NCBI GenBank assembly: GCA_033782935.1
Contig: JAWQEG010000739.1
Coordinates: 523,694 to 587,693 of the forward strand
Reading direction: 5' to 3'
DNA: 64,000 nt
From: Petrolisthes cinctipes
Lineage: Eukaryota > Arthropoda > Malacostraca > Decapoda > Porcellanidae
Shown here: positions 53,864 through 64,000 of the stretch, piece by piece
How positions within the stretch are numbered: the first letter of the stretch is position 1
How the letters are laid out: each line of letters opens with the position of its first letter
The notes under the pieces: generated by a model
Database searches by the model: none
Told to the model about the DNA's origin: nothing
Seen by the model: the letters and a program-made list of their open reading frames with translations, nothing else
Translations under genes and position numbers: made by a program

Positions 53864-56800
53864 ATGTCATACACCACTGAACCTCACAGCCGCACTCTCC
53901 TGTTGGTGGAGGACCTAGCAACGACGGAGCTGTTCCTGGTGGACTCAGGATCGGAAGTCAGTGTACTTCCTCCCACTTATCGGGAGAAACAGCGACCCTC
54001 CAGCATGGCGTACGATCTCCTGGCAGCTAATAAATCACCCATCACTACATATGGCACAAGAAGTTAAGGCGTCGCCCTCATCACCGAGGAATGGTTTGTG
54101 TGGCCGATTGTGGTGGCAGATGTACAGTACCCAATCCTAGGGCTGGACTTCTTGGCAGCACTTGATTTGTTAATTGATACGAAAGGCAGGGTGCTGCTAC
54201 ACAAAACGACGGGCCGGCACATACAAACCAAATCATGCCGCCAGTCACAACCCACCATCACCCACATCACCAAGACAAGCGAGTATCACCAGCTGCTCCA
54301 GGAGTTCCCTCAATTACTGTCGGCTACCAACGATTGTCAGCCCAAAGATCCGGGAGTACGCCACAACATCGTCACGACCGGTCCACCATGTTTCGCCAGA
54401 CCCAGAAGGATGCCACCGGAGAGACTGGAAGCAGCAAAGAAAGAATTCCAAGTCATGCTGCAACAAGGGATAGCACGTCCATCAGAAAGTGCATGGGCAT
54501 CTCCAATCCATATGGTGCCCAAAGCACAGGAAGGCGAATGGAGGGCATGCAGTGACTACCGGGCACTCAACGCCGTAACAACACCAGACCGTTACCCTAT
54601 ACCCCATGTCCTGGATTTCCACTCCAAGCTCAAGGGGTGTACTGTTTTCTCGAAGATCGACCTAGTCCGCGCCTTTCACCAGATTCCTGTAGCAGAGGAA
54701 GATATTAAAAAGACTGCCATTACCACACCCTTCAGCTTATTCGAATTCCCTGCCATGAACTTTGGCCTGAGAAATGCTGCCCAAACCTTCCAGCGGTTCA
54801 TGGATAGGGTAGTCAGGGGCTTGGACTTCGTGGTGGTATACATCGACGACATCCTAGTGGCATCCAGTGACCACGACAATCATGCCCAACACCTTCGACA
54901 GCTCTTCAATAAATTACAGGAATATGGACTGAAGATTCACCCATCAAAGTGTGTGCTGGGGGCTGATAAAGTAGACTTTCTGGGCCATAGGGTGACGTCA
55001 CAGGGAATCACGCCACTACCACAGAAGGTCGAGGCCATCAGGGACTTTCCCCCACCCAACACCACCAGGAAGATGAGAGAGTTCCTAGGGATAGTGAACT
55101 ACTATCATCTGTTTGTCCCTCACGCTGCAGAAGCACTATCTCCACTACATGACCTAATCAAAGGACTAAAGAAGAGTTCGCAGAAGAAGCTGAGTTGGAA
55201 TGACGAGGCAATGGCGGCATTCACCAGCATCAAAAGCAGGCTCGCCAGCACCACCTTGCTAGCCTACCCCACGCACCTACCTCCATTTACACTGATGCAT
55301 CAGCGGACACTATTGGGGCAGTATTGCAACAAGACGTCGAGGGGACGTTACGCCCAATAGCATTCTTCAGCAAGCGTCTCGACCCACCACAGAAGAAATA
55401 CAGTGCCTTTGACAGGGAGCTCGTGGCAATGTACGAGGCAGTACGTCACTTCGGCCACTTCCTTGAGGGACGGCATTTCCACATCAGAACTGATCATAAG
55501 CCACTCACGATTGCCATGAAGCAGCTGGGGACAAACTGGTCACCAAGAGTCACCCGTCACTTGGCATACATATCAGAATACACCACGATATAAGGCACGT
55601 AAAGGGTGAGGACAACGCTGTGGCTGACACATTATCCCGGGCTACACCTCAGATACAGACAGTCATGGCAGTCCACCTAGGCCATCCCTTCGACATCAGA
55701 CAAATAGCTGCAGCCCAACAAACAGACGAGGAACTACATCAACTACTGCAAGGCAACACAGGTCTGAAGCTGGAGGAGTGACAGCAGCCGAGCCCAACGT
55801 GAGAGTGTGGTGCGACGTCTCATGTGGCCCTCCTAGACCATACATCCCGGCCCCATTCAGGAGAACCACATTCCTCCACTTCCACAATCTCAACCGCCCA
55901 GGGGTCGCTGGTTCCCAGAGGTTAATCACGCGTCGTGCAGTCTGGCCAAGCATGAGGAGGCAAATCAAGGAGTGGGTGTCAGAGTGTACGGCATGCCAAC
56001 GCTCCAAGATTGGTAGACACACACGCCCACCGATACATGACTTCCCAACACCCACTTCAAGGTTCCACACGGTACATGTAGACATCGTGGGGCCACTCCC
56101 TACATCACGGGGATACAGATATCTACTCACGTGCGTCGACCGTACGACAAGATGGTGCACGGCAGCCCCCATGACTGACATCACAGCAGAAGGAACGGCA
56201 AGACACTTTCTCCAGGACTGGGTGGCTAACTTCGGCCCTCCGGCGTGCATCGTCACGGACCAGGGGACTCAGTTCGAGTCAAGGGCGTGGCAAGAAATGC
56301 TAGAGTTCCTGGGGACATGCAGGAACAGGACCACTGCCTATCACCCCTGCAGCAACGGTATGGTCGAGAGGTTCCACCGCCGGCTGAAGGAGGCATTCAG
56401 GGCAATACAGCCTGAACAGTGGGTGGATGCACTGCCTCTCATCCTGCTGACCATCAGGTCGACGGTCAAGGAGGACCTGAACCACTCACCTGCGGAATTG
56501 ACGTTCGGGGAGGATTTGAGGTTGCCCAGCCAAGTTGTAGACCTAACGGCAGACACCTCCAACATATCTTTTCTCCCAGCTCTGAAGAGGATCATGGCAA
56601 CACCAACACTTACACCAACAAGACAACAGTCACACCACCCCACCTATGAACACCCACTACTCCGCAGGGCAGAACAACTGTTTCTCAGAACAGACGCGCA
56701 CAGGACCCTCCTGCAGCAGTCGTACACTGGACCACATAGGGTCATCAAGAGGGACGAGGCGACAGTAACGCTACAGATCGGGGGGAAACCATACAGGACT

Positions 56801-57829
56801 TCCTGGCAACGCGTGAAACCGGCGGTGACACAGTCTGACCAACATCAACAGAAGCAGCAGGGCACACGTCCACCACCACTTCACCACGACGTCACGCAGC
56901 CAAGGCGTCCTCTGCTGCCAACCCCTACTATGCCTACCCCACTCACGCACACACAGCCTCACATCACAGCATACCAACAATGGTATAACACACACAACAT
57001 TCCACCACCAACCATCACCACCCATTCCCCAACCACTCAGCCAACACCTGCTCCCCCACACACAGGCATACCCTCACCACCACCATTATCATCATACAAC
57101 CGACCCAACACACACAATACTACACCAACACCCACACCTTCACCCCCACCTCCACGCCAACCGGCACACACTGGTGCACCACACACTCGCACCTCTCCCC
57201 CTCCTTCACCATCACGACCCCCCCACACTACTACCCAGGACAACTCCCCACAACCAACACACGTACAACCACAACCATCAACCTCCACTCACACACCACA
57301 ATCACAACCATCAACCTCCACTCACACACCATCAATTGTAGGGACACCTAAACCCCCCGACCGTTATGCAACCGTTATCCATCCTTCACCACCTACACCC
57401 CGTAACGTACCTACACCTACATTACCTGAACCCGCCTCACCTACACCCCCACCCGCACCCCCGCTTAATCCCATACCTGAATCTGCCTCACTCAACCCAT
57501 CCCCCACGCCTGCCGACCCTCTATCAAATGACTCTATATGTGTAATCCCTCTTAATCTCCCTCAGGGCCAGCCTCCTATTATTCATGTCGTACCTGCCAG
57601 TCCCCATCGTCCTGTCAGCCCCCACGGCCGGCCACGGACACCTACACACCCAGTCACACCACCACCACCACAGATATTGCCACGGGAGAACGAGCCAGAC
57701 ATGGTACCTATAGGGTTTACTACACGCGCAGCACGTACCATCAAGCGACCCCATAAATATATATCAATGCTAGCCAACACAGACATGCACCTACTCGACA
57801 ACCAGCCTCACACATCTTGCACCTACTAG
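53864..57829 (+). pseudogene. Ty3/gypsy pol with conventional order (PR-RT-RH-IN) and Pro/His-rich tail
   Basis: Protease with LVDSGSEVSVLP and [13 protein letters not shown] ([46 protein letters not shown]); RNase H (FDRELVAMYEAVRHF, FHIRTDHKPLTIA); integrase (core Asp in HVDIVGPLPTS, VTDQGTQFES, NGMVERFHRRLKEAF; CTACQRSK finger half, with the usual second His of HHCC not seen). After integrase a tail of over 300 residues is rich in Pro, Thr, His and Ser. Lesions: in-frame TAA at 54,065-54,067, frame changes near 55,300, 55,585 and 55,775. A proline-rich open frame at 53,401-53,631 may be gag remnant, but no capsid or zinc knuckle is seen. The 5' LTR is missing. Confidence 0.85.
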
Positions 57830-58070
57830 CCTATTAAGTCACACACTTGCCTTTCTCGACCATACGACAATCCACACCTCACACGTACTCTTTTGTGCAA
57901 CACTACCCATCAAGCATGGCTCATGAGTATGGTTCCAGGTTGTCCCCATTTTAATATATGTATATATGTGTAAGTATTTTTTTTTTTCTTTAGTGAGGCC
58001 ATTCCTCACATGTGTACCAATTGTAATTACTTTTAGTACCCTTACTCCTCTCAAAATTCTTTTTTTTTGA

Positions 58071-58383
58071 GGGGAGGGGGGGTACTGTAGTGAATCAAGC
58101 AAGCTGTACACGTACTCACAACACAAGACGCTTCTCTATTGTCACTTGGCCCAGGCTTTCCCGCCTTCCCACACAGGGGTCAGAGTTTCAGTTTACTCTT
58201 GGCTCCAGACACGCAAACACCTACCTCTCCACTCCCCTCGCTACTCTGAGCCAAACACACTCACACACCACGCTGCTTGATTCACCACAACCTGTTACCT
58301 AAGTGTTACTTACCAATAAACTACCTTGTACTGCACAGCGAGTCTTCAATCATCCTGGGTGATAACGTCCCATATCGTTATAT
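58071..58383 (+). repeat. Polypurine tract and 3' LTR of the gypsy element
   Basis: GAGGGGAGGGGGGGTAC (from about 58,069) is a polypurine tract directly before TGTAGTGAATCAAGC at 58,086, the likely LTR start. AATAAA near 58,315 is a candidate polyadenylation signal. The LTR's 3' end near 58,380 is a guess, because no 5' LTR is available for comparison. Confidence 0.6.
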
Positions 58384-58543
58384 TTCTATGTATTACTTAT
58401 AATTACTGTAATATGTATATTCAAGAGTATGACGCTTCCACATTCTGAGTTCATTGATAACTAATTCAAATTAATTATCCTGTAGCCCAGTACATAGTAT
58501 AAATATAATATATGTTATTCATTCATGATTTATGAAACAGCAT

Positions 58544-58602
58544 TGATGAACAGCCTTGCAGCCCTCATATACGGCCCGGAGGCCAGAGGTTCCCCGCCCC
58601 TG
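58544..58602 (-). mobile_element. Terminal fragment of a hAT-type transposon
   Basis: On the minus strand the end CAGGGGCGGGGAACCTCTGG matches the familiar hAT terminal pattern CAGGGGTGGGGAACCT. Only one end is visible, so this is a relic or solo end. Confidence 0.5.
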
Positions 58603-58737
58603 CATTACACGATATCTTGATGGAAAGAAAATGCCTGTGTGATTAACTTTCCCTATTTGTGATTTAACATAATACAATAAAAAAGAAGAAATATGTTTGT
58701 GATTTATATGCACTTAATAATGGATACATATATTTCA

Positions 58738-58739
<2 letters not shown>

Positions 58740-58782
<43 letters not shown>

Positions 58783-58892
58783 CGTGCCGTGTGCGTGTGT
58801 GTGTGTAAGTAAATGTAAATGTGTCGTGTGTGTGTGTGTTTGTAAACGTGCCGTGTGTGTGTAGGTAAATGTGTGTGTGTGTGTGTGTATCC
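58740..58892. repeat. (GT)n microsatellite cluster
   Basis: (GT)n runs interrupted by repeated AAACGTGCCGTGTG and AAATGTG segments, giving a minisatellite on top of the dinucleotide. Confidence 0.9.
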
Positions 58893-58929
58893 AAAATGCT
58901 AACAGTATTATCTCGTTCCCAGGATCACC

Positions 58930-59146
58930 GAGGGATGGGGGGGGGGGGGAGAGAAAAAGGAGGAGTAAGGAAGGAAGGGAGGGGAAGAATGAAGAATGAA
59001 AGAGGAGGAGGAAGTGGAAAAGGAAATGAGAGAAAGAGAGAGAGAGAAGGTAAAGAACGAGTGTAGGAAGGAAATAGAAATAGGAGTGACAAGGAAGAGA
59101 GAGAGAATAAAAGGAAGAAGAGAGATCGAGAGAGAGAGAAAATATG

Positions 59147-59222
<76 letters not shown>

Positions 59223-59500
59223 AAAATAAGGAATGGGGGAAGAAAAGAGAGAGAGAAGGGAGAAAAGAAGGAAAGGGGGAATAAAAGAGAGAGAGAGAAG
59301 GTAGGAAAGAAGGAAAGAGATAAGAAAAGAGAAAGAGAGAGAAGGGAGAAAATTATGAACGGGGGAAGAAAAGAGAGAGAGAGAAAAAAGAGGAGGAAAG
59401 AAGGAAAGGGGGAAGAAAAGAGAGAGAGAGAGAGAAGCTGAAGAATACACACACACACACACACACGTAGATAAACAAACAGAAGAACACACACACACAC
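58930..59500. repeat. Purine-rich tract with (GA)n, then (CA)n
   Basis: G/A-only stretches with a 70-base (GA)n at about 59,150-59,218 and repeated GGGGGAAGAAAAGAGAGAG units (about 59,235-59,430), followed by (CA)n at 59,447-59,500. The open frames over it are artefacts. Confidence 0.9.
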
Positions 59501-60229
59501 AAATGGAGGAATCACTGGCCTCCTAACATAATAAATCATAAAAAAAAAGTTACAAACAAATAAATAGATAAGAAATATAAAAAAAAAACAGAGATATAAT
59601 TTGCTTCAAAGATTTATTAGGGATTAATTATGCATTCAGAAATATTGTTAGAATGTGAATATGTGATGACAGTATTAAAATATATTCTGTTGACAAAATA
59701 GTGATAATAATTGTAATGTGTATAACAAATTAATATCATATTTTTGTCATAATAATTGTAATGTGTATAACAAATTAATATCATATTAAGGTGGTGTAGT
59801 TTGTCTGTCCTTGTGATATGCCTGGCCTTGTGTTATAAAAGGATTGTGTTATAAAATTCTCTTGTTGGTAAATTGGAAGGCTATTGATTCCTCCTAACTA
59901 TACCAGAAAAAGACCTCCTCAGTGGTATATATGGAGACTCTTCTGCCATGCCCACGCCCTTGGTTGAACTGCTCGGAGGAAAATATCAGGCATGGCCTTG
60001 ACCAGTTGTGCTTGGGATTCCCCACAAGTTGGCAGGTGTGTCTTCCATACCGAACGGGATAACGGTCCTCCTGTATGTTTTCCAAGTGCCAAGATACCCA
60101 GCCCTTCCACAACTTTTACGTTTCCTGTATGTTTTCCTTATGCGAAGATGTCCAGCCAATCCCACCACGACAGCGACAACAACGACCAATAATCAACAAT
60201 CACCACTAATCACCAAAACCACCAATAAC
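59501..60229. other. No gene recognised; small tandem duplication
   Basis: A segment with TAATAATTGTAATGTGTATA is duplicated at about 59,703-59,745 and 59,750-59,790. CCTGTATGTTTTCC occurs twice (60,070 and 60,124). No domain seen. Confidence 0.5.
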
Positions 60230-60345
60230 CAATAATCACCAAAACCACCAATGCGACAGCGAGCGCCAATAATCACCGAAACCACCAATGCGACAGCGAG
60301 CGCAAATAATCACCAAAACCACCAATGCGACAGCGAGCGCAACAG
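60230..60345. repeat. 36-37-bp minisatellite, three units
   Basis: Units contain CACCAATGCGACAGCGAGCG preceded by AATAATCACCRAAAC; shorter related CACCAATAA repeats precede it (60,190-60,240). Contiguous, without unique spacers. Confidence 0.85.
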
Positions 60346-61520
60346 GGCTGGACACTATCTCCACCAAAGGCACAGGAAACTCAGGGACAGGTATACTGGG
60401 GCTAGGAAACACGGCACTGGAAACTCAGGGACAGGGTTTTATCTTCACCTCTCTGGTGGTCCTGGGAACTGGTATACACTCCACAGCATCAAGGAAGGTC
60501 ACTGTTCCCAGTCCAAGCTGTCAAGTAGGCAAGCGCTGACACATATCATTCCTATTCGTCCGCCAATGCTATTTTAACCCAGTACCCAGGGAGCATTGTT
60601 ACGTGACATGAGGAGAACTACGAGTCTTATACACAGCTCGTCCCCTACAGGGTCTTCCAGGCAAGGATAGTGTTGTATCCCTCTGCTTCAACATCAGCAT
60701 TTTCTTCCAGTCAGTTGATCTTCATCAGCAAACACTTCGACATCCTTGATCATGCGGTCAATGTCCAAGGTAGTTGAAAAGATCTGGCTCCTTTTGTAGG
60801 GATGACACTATTGGCATCAAAGGGAACACAAAGAACGAAGAGAGAGACAACAAAACTACAAAGAACGAAGAGAGAGACAACAAACTACTGACTGCACATT
60901 ACCCCGACATCTTGACTACCATCCTGGCGAGGTCGCCATTTTGTTACGTCGCGAGGTAACAACGCTGTGAAACAGGGGTAGTCAAGATGTTAGTGAAGAT
61001 GTTCTATTCACTTGGGGTAATGGCAAGTCAAGTAGTCTCTCTCTTTTATTACATTACAAGGTACATGGCCAAACAAATAATAAAAATAAAAGGCATTGCT
61101 TCCTTCAGGTTGCATATTGCATATGAAGCTTTATAGCTAACCTGGAAAGCCAAACTAACAATACAATCGTGTAACAATGTATGTACAGTATGTACTAAGA
61201 TGTGTTAATTGTTTCGTGGCATAGTTTGGAGGAATTATTATCATCATCAGAAAAAAACGTTCCAATTCACATGCAACAGAAAAATATAGAATCTCTCTCC
61301 TTCGTGTCAATACCAGAGCAAATTGGTTGGCGTAATTCTGTTCCTTTAAGTGGGGTAATTCACTTTTGTTACATTGGAGTGCCTTGATTCCTCCAAAGTA
61401 TGCCAGGAAACAAAACAGGACCAGATGAACAAAAATAATGGTGTTTGTTCTGTTGCTTGGAATAGTTTGGAGGAATCATTTGCTCCAGATTTACCAACAC
61501 TGAACTTAATTCCCCCTTAA
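60346..61520. other. No gene recognised; dispersed TTTGGAGGAATCA motifs
   Basis: A 25-28-base direct repeat (AACGAAGAGAGAGACAACAA) occurs twice at about 60,834-60,885. The motif TGATTCCTCCAAAGTAT and its inverted forms occur at 61,217-61,240, 61,385-61,401 and 61,463-61,479, and once at 59,884-59,900. No supported reading frame. Confidence 0.5.
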
Positions 61521-62750
61521 TTAACGACCGAATCCATAACCCAACCTACCATAGCCTAATCCACCACCATAACCTAATCCACCACCATATCCGAATCCAC
61601 CACCATATCCAAAGCCACCCAAACCACCATAACCATATCCCAAACCATAGAAAGGTGTAGCATAGTGGTATGAACGTGTGTAACCTCCTCCAACAACACC
61701 AGGGTCAGCATCAGCATCAGCAGTTGGCTCAGCATCACGTTTTCCGATGATATGTTTTGCTGAATGACTTTTGGTAATTACTGGATACCCATGACCGTAG
61801 CCAAGTCCATAGCCAATTCTACTGTAGCCTATTCCACCGTAGCCATAGCCAAGTCCACCGTAGCCAAGTCCACCATAGCCTAGTCCACCATAGCCAAGTC
61901 CACCGTAGCCAAGTCCACCATAGCCAATACCGCCCAGGAAACCAGGCTTGGCGTCTGGTTGGGCTTCACCTGACACCATTACCACCATCATTACCACCAC
62001 CAACACTACCTGTAATTATATATATATTAATTATTACAACAACACCTATCATAACAAATACATTAATTAAAACAACACCTGTCATAACAAATACATTAAT
62101 TAAAACAACACCTGTCATAACAAATACATTAATTATAACAACACCTGTCATAACAAATACATTAATTATAACAACACCTATCATAACAAATACATTAATT
62201 AAAACAACACCTGTCATAACAAATACATTAATTATAACAACACCTGTCATAACAAATACATTAATTATAACAACACCTGTCATAACAAATACATTAATTA
62301 TAACAACACCTGTCATAACAAATACATTAATTATAACAACACCTGTCATAACAAATACATTAATTATAACATCACCTTTCATAACAAATACATTAATTAT
62401 AACAACACCTGTCATAACAAATACATTAATTATAACAACACCTTTCATAACAAATACATTAATTATATATTGGTGAGTTATTGAGGGGTTAGTGAGTTAT
62501 TGAGTGATTTAGTCAGTGAATTAGTGAGTGGTAGTAGTATACTATTTATATTTACAAGTATTACTAGGCCAAACAAACTTATAAATAACTCACAGTAAGT
62601 TTGAACATAATGAGTGAGTTATTGAGTTATTGAGTGAATTAGTGAGTCAGGGAGTGAGTTAGTTAGTGAGTGGTAATGGGATACTATTTATATCAACAAG
62701 TGCTACTAGGCCAAATAAACTTATAAATAACTCACAGAAAGTTTGAACAT
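61521..62750 (-). CDS. Secreted Gly/Tyr-rich repeat protein (host gene)
   Basis: Two exons on the minus strand: exon 1 coding part 62,750-62,736 (MFKLS, followed by GTGAGT) and exon 2 62,009-61,521 (after TTACAG), phase 0. The predicted protein is about 167 residues. Residues 1-21 form a signal peptide with a Val/Met-rich core ending near SGEA. The mature part has GYGGL repeats in its first half, a dibasic KR in IIGKRDAEPTADADAD, and further GYGG repeats to the C-terminus. Similar decapod proteins are annotated shematrin-like, neuropeptide-like 31 or antimicrobial Gly-rich proteins; structural (cuticle) or antimicrobial function cannot be decided from sequence. The splice model gives a proper signal peptide that the exon 2 frame alone would not fully supply. 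The 726-bp intron holds a minisatellite and a duplicate of exon 1. Confidence 0.8.
62037..62465. repeat. 33-bp minisatellite, about 13 units, in the intron
   Basis: Units of the type AACACCTGTCATAACAAATA plus CATTAATTATAAC, nearly identical, variation limited to CCT(G/A/T)TC and ATTA(T/A)A. The long open frame across it (62,448-61,966 on minus) is a repeat artefact joined to exon 2. Confidence 0.9.
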
Positions 62751-62780
62751 GATGAGAGAGTTACTGAGTGAATTTTGAGT
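62480..62780. repeat. Tandem duplication including exon 1 of the Gly/Tyr-rich gene
   Basis: A unit of about 142 bases occurs twice. Each copy contains, on the minus strand, ATGTTCAAACTTNCTGTGAGT: the proximal copy has its ATG at 62,608-62,606 and the distal one at 62,750-62,748. The distal copy is the one next to the TATA/Inr. Confidence 0.75.
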
Positions 62781-62838
62781 AAGTTTGTGAGTGGTTGTGT
62801 TGCTGTTGAATCTCTTGAGGTGAGAGATAAAGGTGTGA

Positions 62839-62869
62839 TGCTGACCAAATGTTGTCTGTGGCTTTATAT
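62839..62869 (-). promoter_or_regulatory. TATA box and initiator of the Gly/Tyr-rich gene
   Basis: On the minus strand TATAAAG (62,868-62,862) is followed by GGTCAGCA with a likely arthropod Inr (TCAG, start near 62,842) 26 bases after the first T of the TATA box. This would give a 5' UTR of about 92 bases before the ATG at 62,750. Confidence 0.55.
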
Positions 62870-63109
62870 GGACGCAGTAGGGGTGTGTCCCATGGAGGGC
62901 GGTGTCCCCTCTCAGCACATTGCCACGGCCAAGGCTGTTACAAGGTCACTGGGACAAACAAACACACTAATACTGGGAGAGGGTGAGTACACACACACAT
63001 TAACACGTATTGCTCGTTTATCAACAAACCACAGCACCACAAATTTTACCACACCTTGAGACGACGATTATACAGGTGTGTGTCTGGTTGGTTAAGTTTG
63101 AACCATATA

Positions 63110-63541
63110 CACCACACACACACCACCACACACAATACTACACCTCCTTTTAGCAAACACCTCAGCTACCAACCAACACCCCACACCCACAGTACACCTC
63201 CTTCCTTACACACCCACACTACACACACCTCCACACCACACCACCTTCCTTACACACCCACACTACACATACCTCCTTCCTTACACACCCACACTACACA
63301 CACCTCCACACCACACCTCCTTCCTTACACACCTCCTTCCTTACACACCCACACTACACATATCTCCTTCCTTACACACCCACTCTACACACACCTCCTT
63401 CCTTACACACCCACACTACACATACCTCCTTCCTTACACACCCACACTACTGTACACACACCTCCTTCCTTACACACCCACACTACACACACCTCCTTCC
63501 TTACACACCCACACAACACACATACTTCACACACCTCGTGA
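63110..63541. repeat. CA-rich minisatellite (CCTTCCTTACACACCCACAC)
   Basis: More than ten irregular units of CTCCTTCCTTACACACCCAC with (CACA) spacers. The Thr/His/Pro open frame over it is an artefact. Confidence 0.9.
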
Positions 63542-63559
63542 CACAACCACAAATAATAT

Positions 63560-63640
63560 TATGAATTTGGGGGAGGTGATGGCAAAGTGGATAAAACAAG
63601 GGTCTGCGAAAGATTGAGTCCACACCAACTCCACAAATGT
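63560..63640 (+). repeat. tRNA-like segment
   Basis: TGGCAAAGTGG is a good A box, but the B-box position reads AGATTGAGTCCAC, so only a relic of a tRNA or tRNA-derived SINE is supported. Confidence 0.35.
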
Positions 63641-63739
63641 CACCTAATAATGCAACACACGTGAATCACACAACCAATAAAATGAAATAAAAGATAGAGA
63701 GTGAAAAGCATAACAATGAAACATAAACCAATAAAATAT

Positions 63740-63937
63740 GTACAGCCATGGGTGATAGTGCTGGACCAGGGTCCAAGGAGTGTTGGAGAGCAACTGAATA
63801 GAGTTCGAAAAAGTGAATTTTCCAAACCATTCTCAACGTTGAGAGAGGTTTAGAAGACTCACTTTTTCGAACTCTGTTCAGTTGCTCTCCAACACTCCTT
63901 GGACCCTGGTCCACCACTATCACCCATGGCTGTACCA
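63740..63937. mobile_element. Foldback (palindromic) miniature element
   Basis: About 85-bp inverted repeats (63,740-63,824 and 63,853-63,937; outer end TACAGCCATGGGTGATAG) surround a 28-base centre that contains AACGTT. Arms differ at a few positions. No coding capacity. Confidence 0.8.
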
Positions 63938-64000
63938 TTATAACATACATAAAACAAATATTAAAATAAATCAATAGTTACACACCAACCATCTTCCTTT

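Noticed and set aside
60230..60345. Possible CRISPR-like array
   Set aside because: The repeat units are contiguous, without unique spacers, and the DNA is eukaryotic. The 33-bp array at 62,037-62,465 is likewise a minisatellite.
61966..62448. 160-residue hydrophobic repeat protein on the minus strand
   Set aside because: The repeating VVIINVFVMTG is the 33-bp minisatellite in the intron of the Gly/Tyr-rich gene; it ends where the real exon begins.

Overview
The window looks like repeat-dominated nuclear DNA of an arthropod, most likely a decapod crustacean. Coding density is very low, (TA)n, (CA)n and (GA)n tracts are long, the few intact genes carry canonical GT-AG introns, and nearly every recognisable protein belongs to a eukaryotic transposable element. 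The decapod assignment is inference: it rests on the element spectrum and on a glycine/tyrosine-rich secreted protein near 62 kb. There is no sign of prokaryotic organisation.

Layout. 1-7.1 kb: a broken endonuclease domain of a non-LTR element, purine-rich low complexity, a 5'-truncated Penelope-like element (PLE), and a Tc1/mariner-like element with 296-bp inverted repeats between two (TA)n tracts. 7.1-10.9 kb: the 3' half of a Ty3/gypsy-like retrotransposon on the minus strand (copy 1). 11.2-18.2 kb: a near-perfect palindrome with 3.34-kb arms, each holding a broken Jockey-type non-LTR element and (part of) a TTAA-flanked piggyBac-like MITE; the spacer is TA/CATA microsatellite bordered by PLE-end sequence. 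18.2-20.0 kb: another decayed non-LTR element (RT tail, RNase H, CCHC-like end).

20.3-42.3 kb is a nested structure. A THAP/DDE transposon (ISL2EU/Harbinger-like, copy A) is split at 22,952-36,002 by an LTR retrotransposon with 1.16-kb LTRs and a 5-bp duplication GCGAG. Inside that retrotransposon's gag sits a complete 6.4-kb ISL2EU-like transposon (copy B, 24,290-30,734) with AT duplication, TIRs, a spliced THAP-DDE transposase gene and a spliced SWIM/YqaJ-nuclease gene. Copy A is mirrored by copy C (39,989-42,334), which keeps the empty target site; between A and C lie two inverted, partial PLE copies flanked by (TA)n.

The LTR retrotransposon has two features worth attention. Integrase lies upstream of reverse transcriptase, the Gmr1-like order, and the gag resembles SCAN-type capsids. 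A UGA followed by CUA separates gag from pol in one continuous reading frame. Both copies in the window show the same IN-RT junction.

42.4-46.7 kb: a multi-exon gene with a gypsy-type integrase core, GPY-like segment, Ulp1-like cysteine protease and PHD-type finger, resembling Ginger-type DNA transposons. 46.7-51.7 kb: long outer inverted repeats enclosing a dead PIF/Harbinger element. 53.4-58.4 kb: a decayed gypsy element with conventional PR-RT-RH-IN order and a long Pro/His/Thr-rich tail. 58.5-64 kb: simple repeats, a hAT end, foldback repeats, and the only plausible host gene, a two-exon secreted Gly/Tyr-rich protein on the minus strand (61,521-62,750) with a TATA/Inr promoter.
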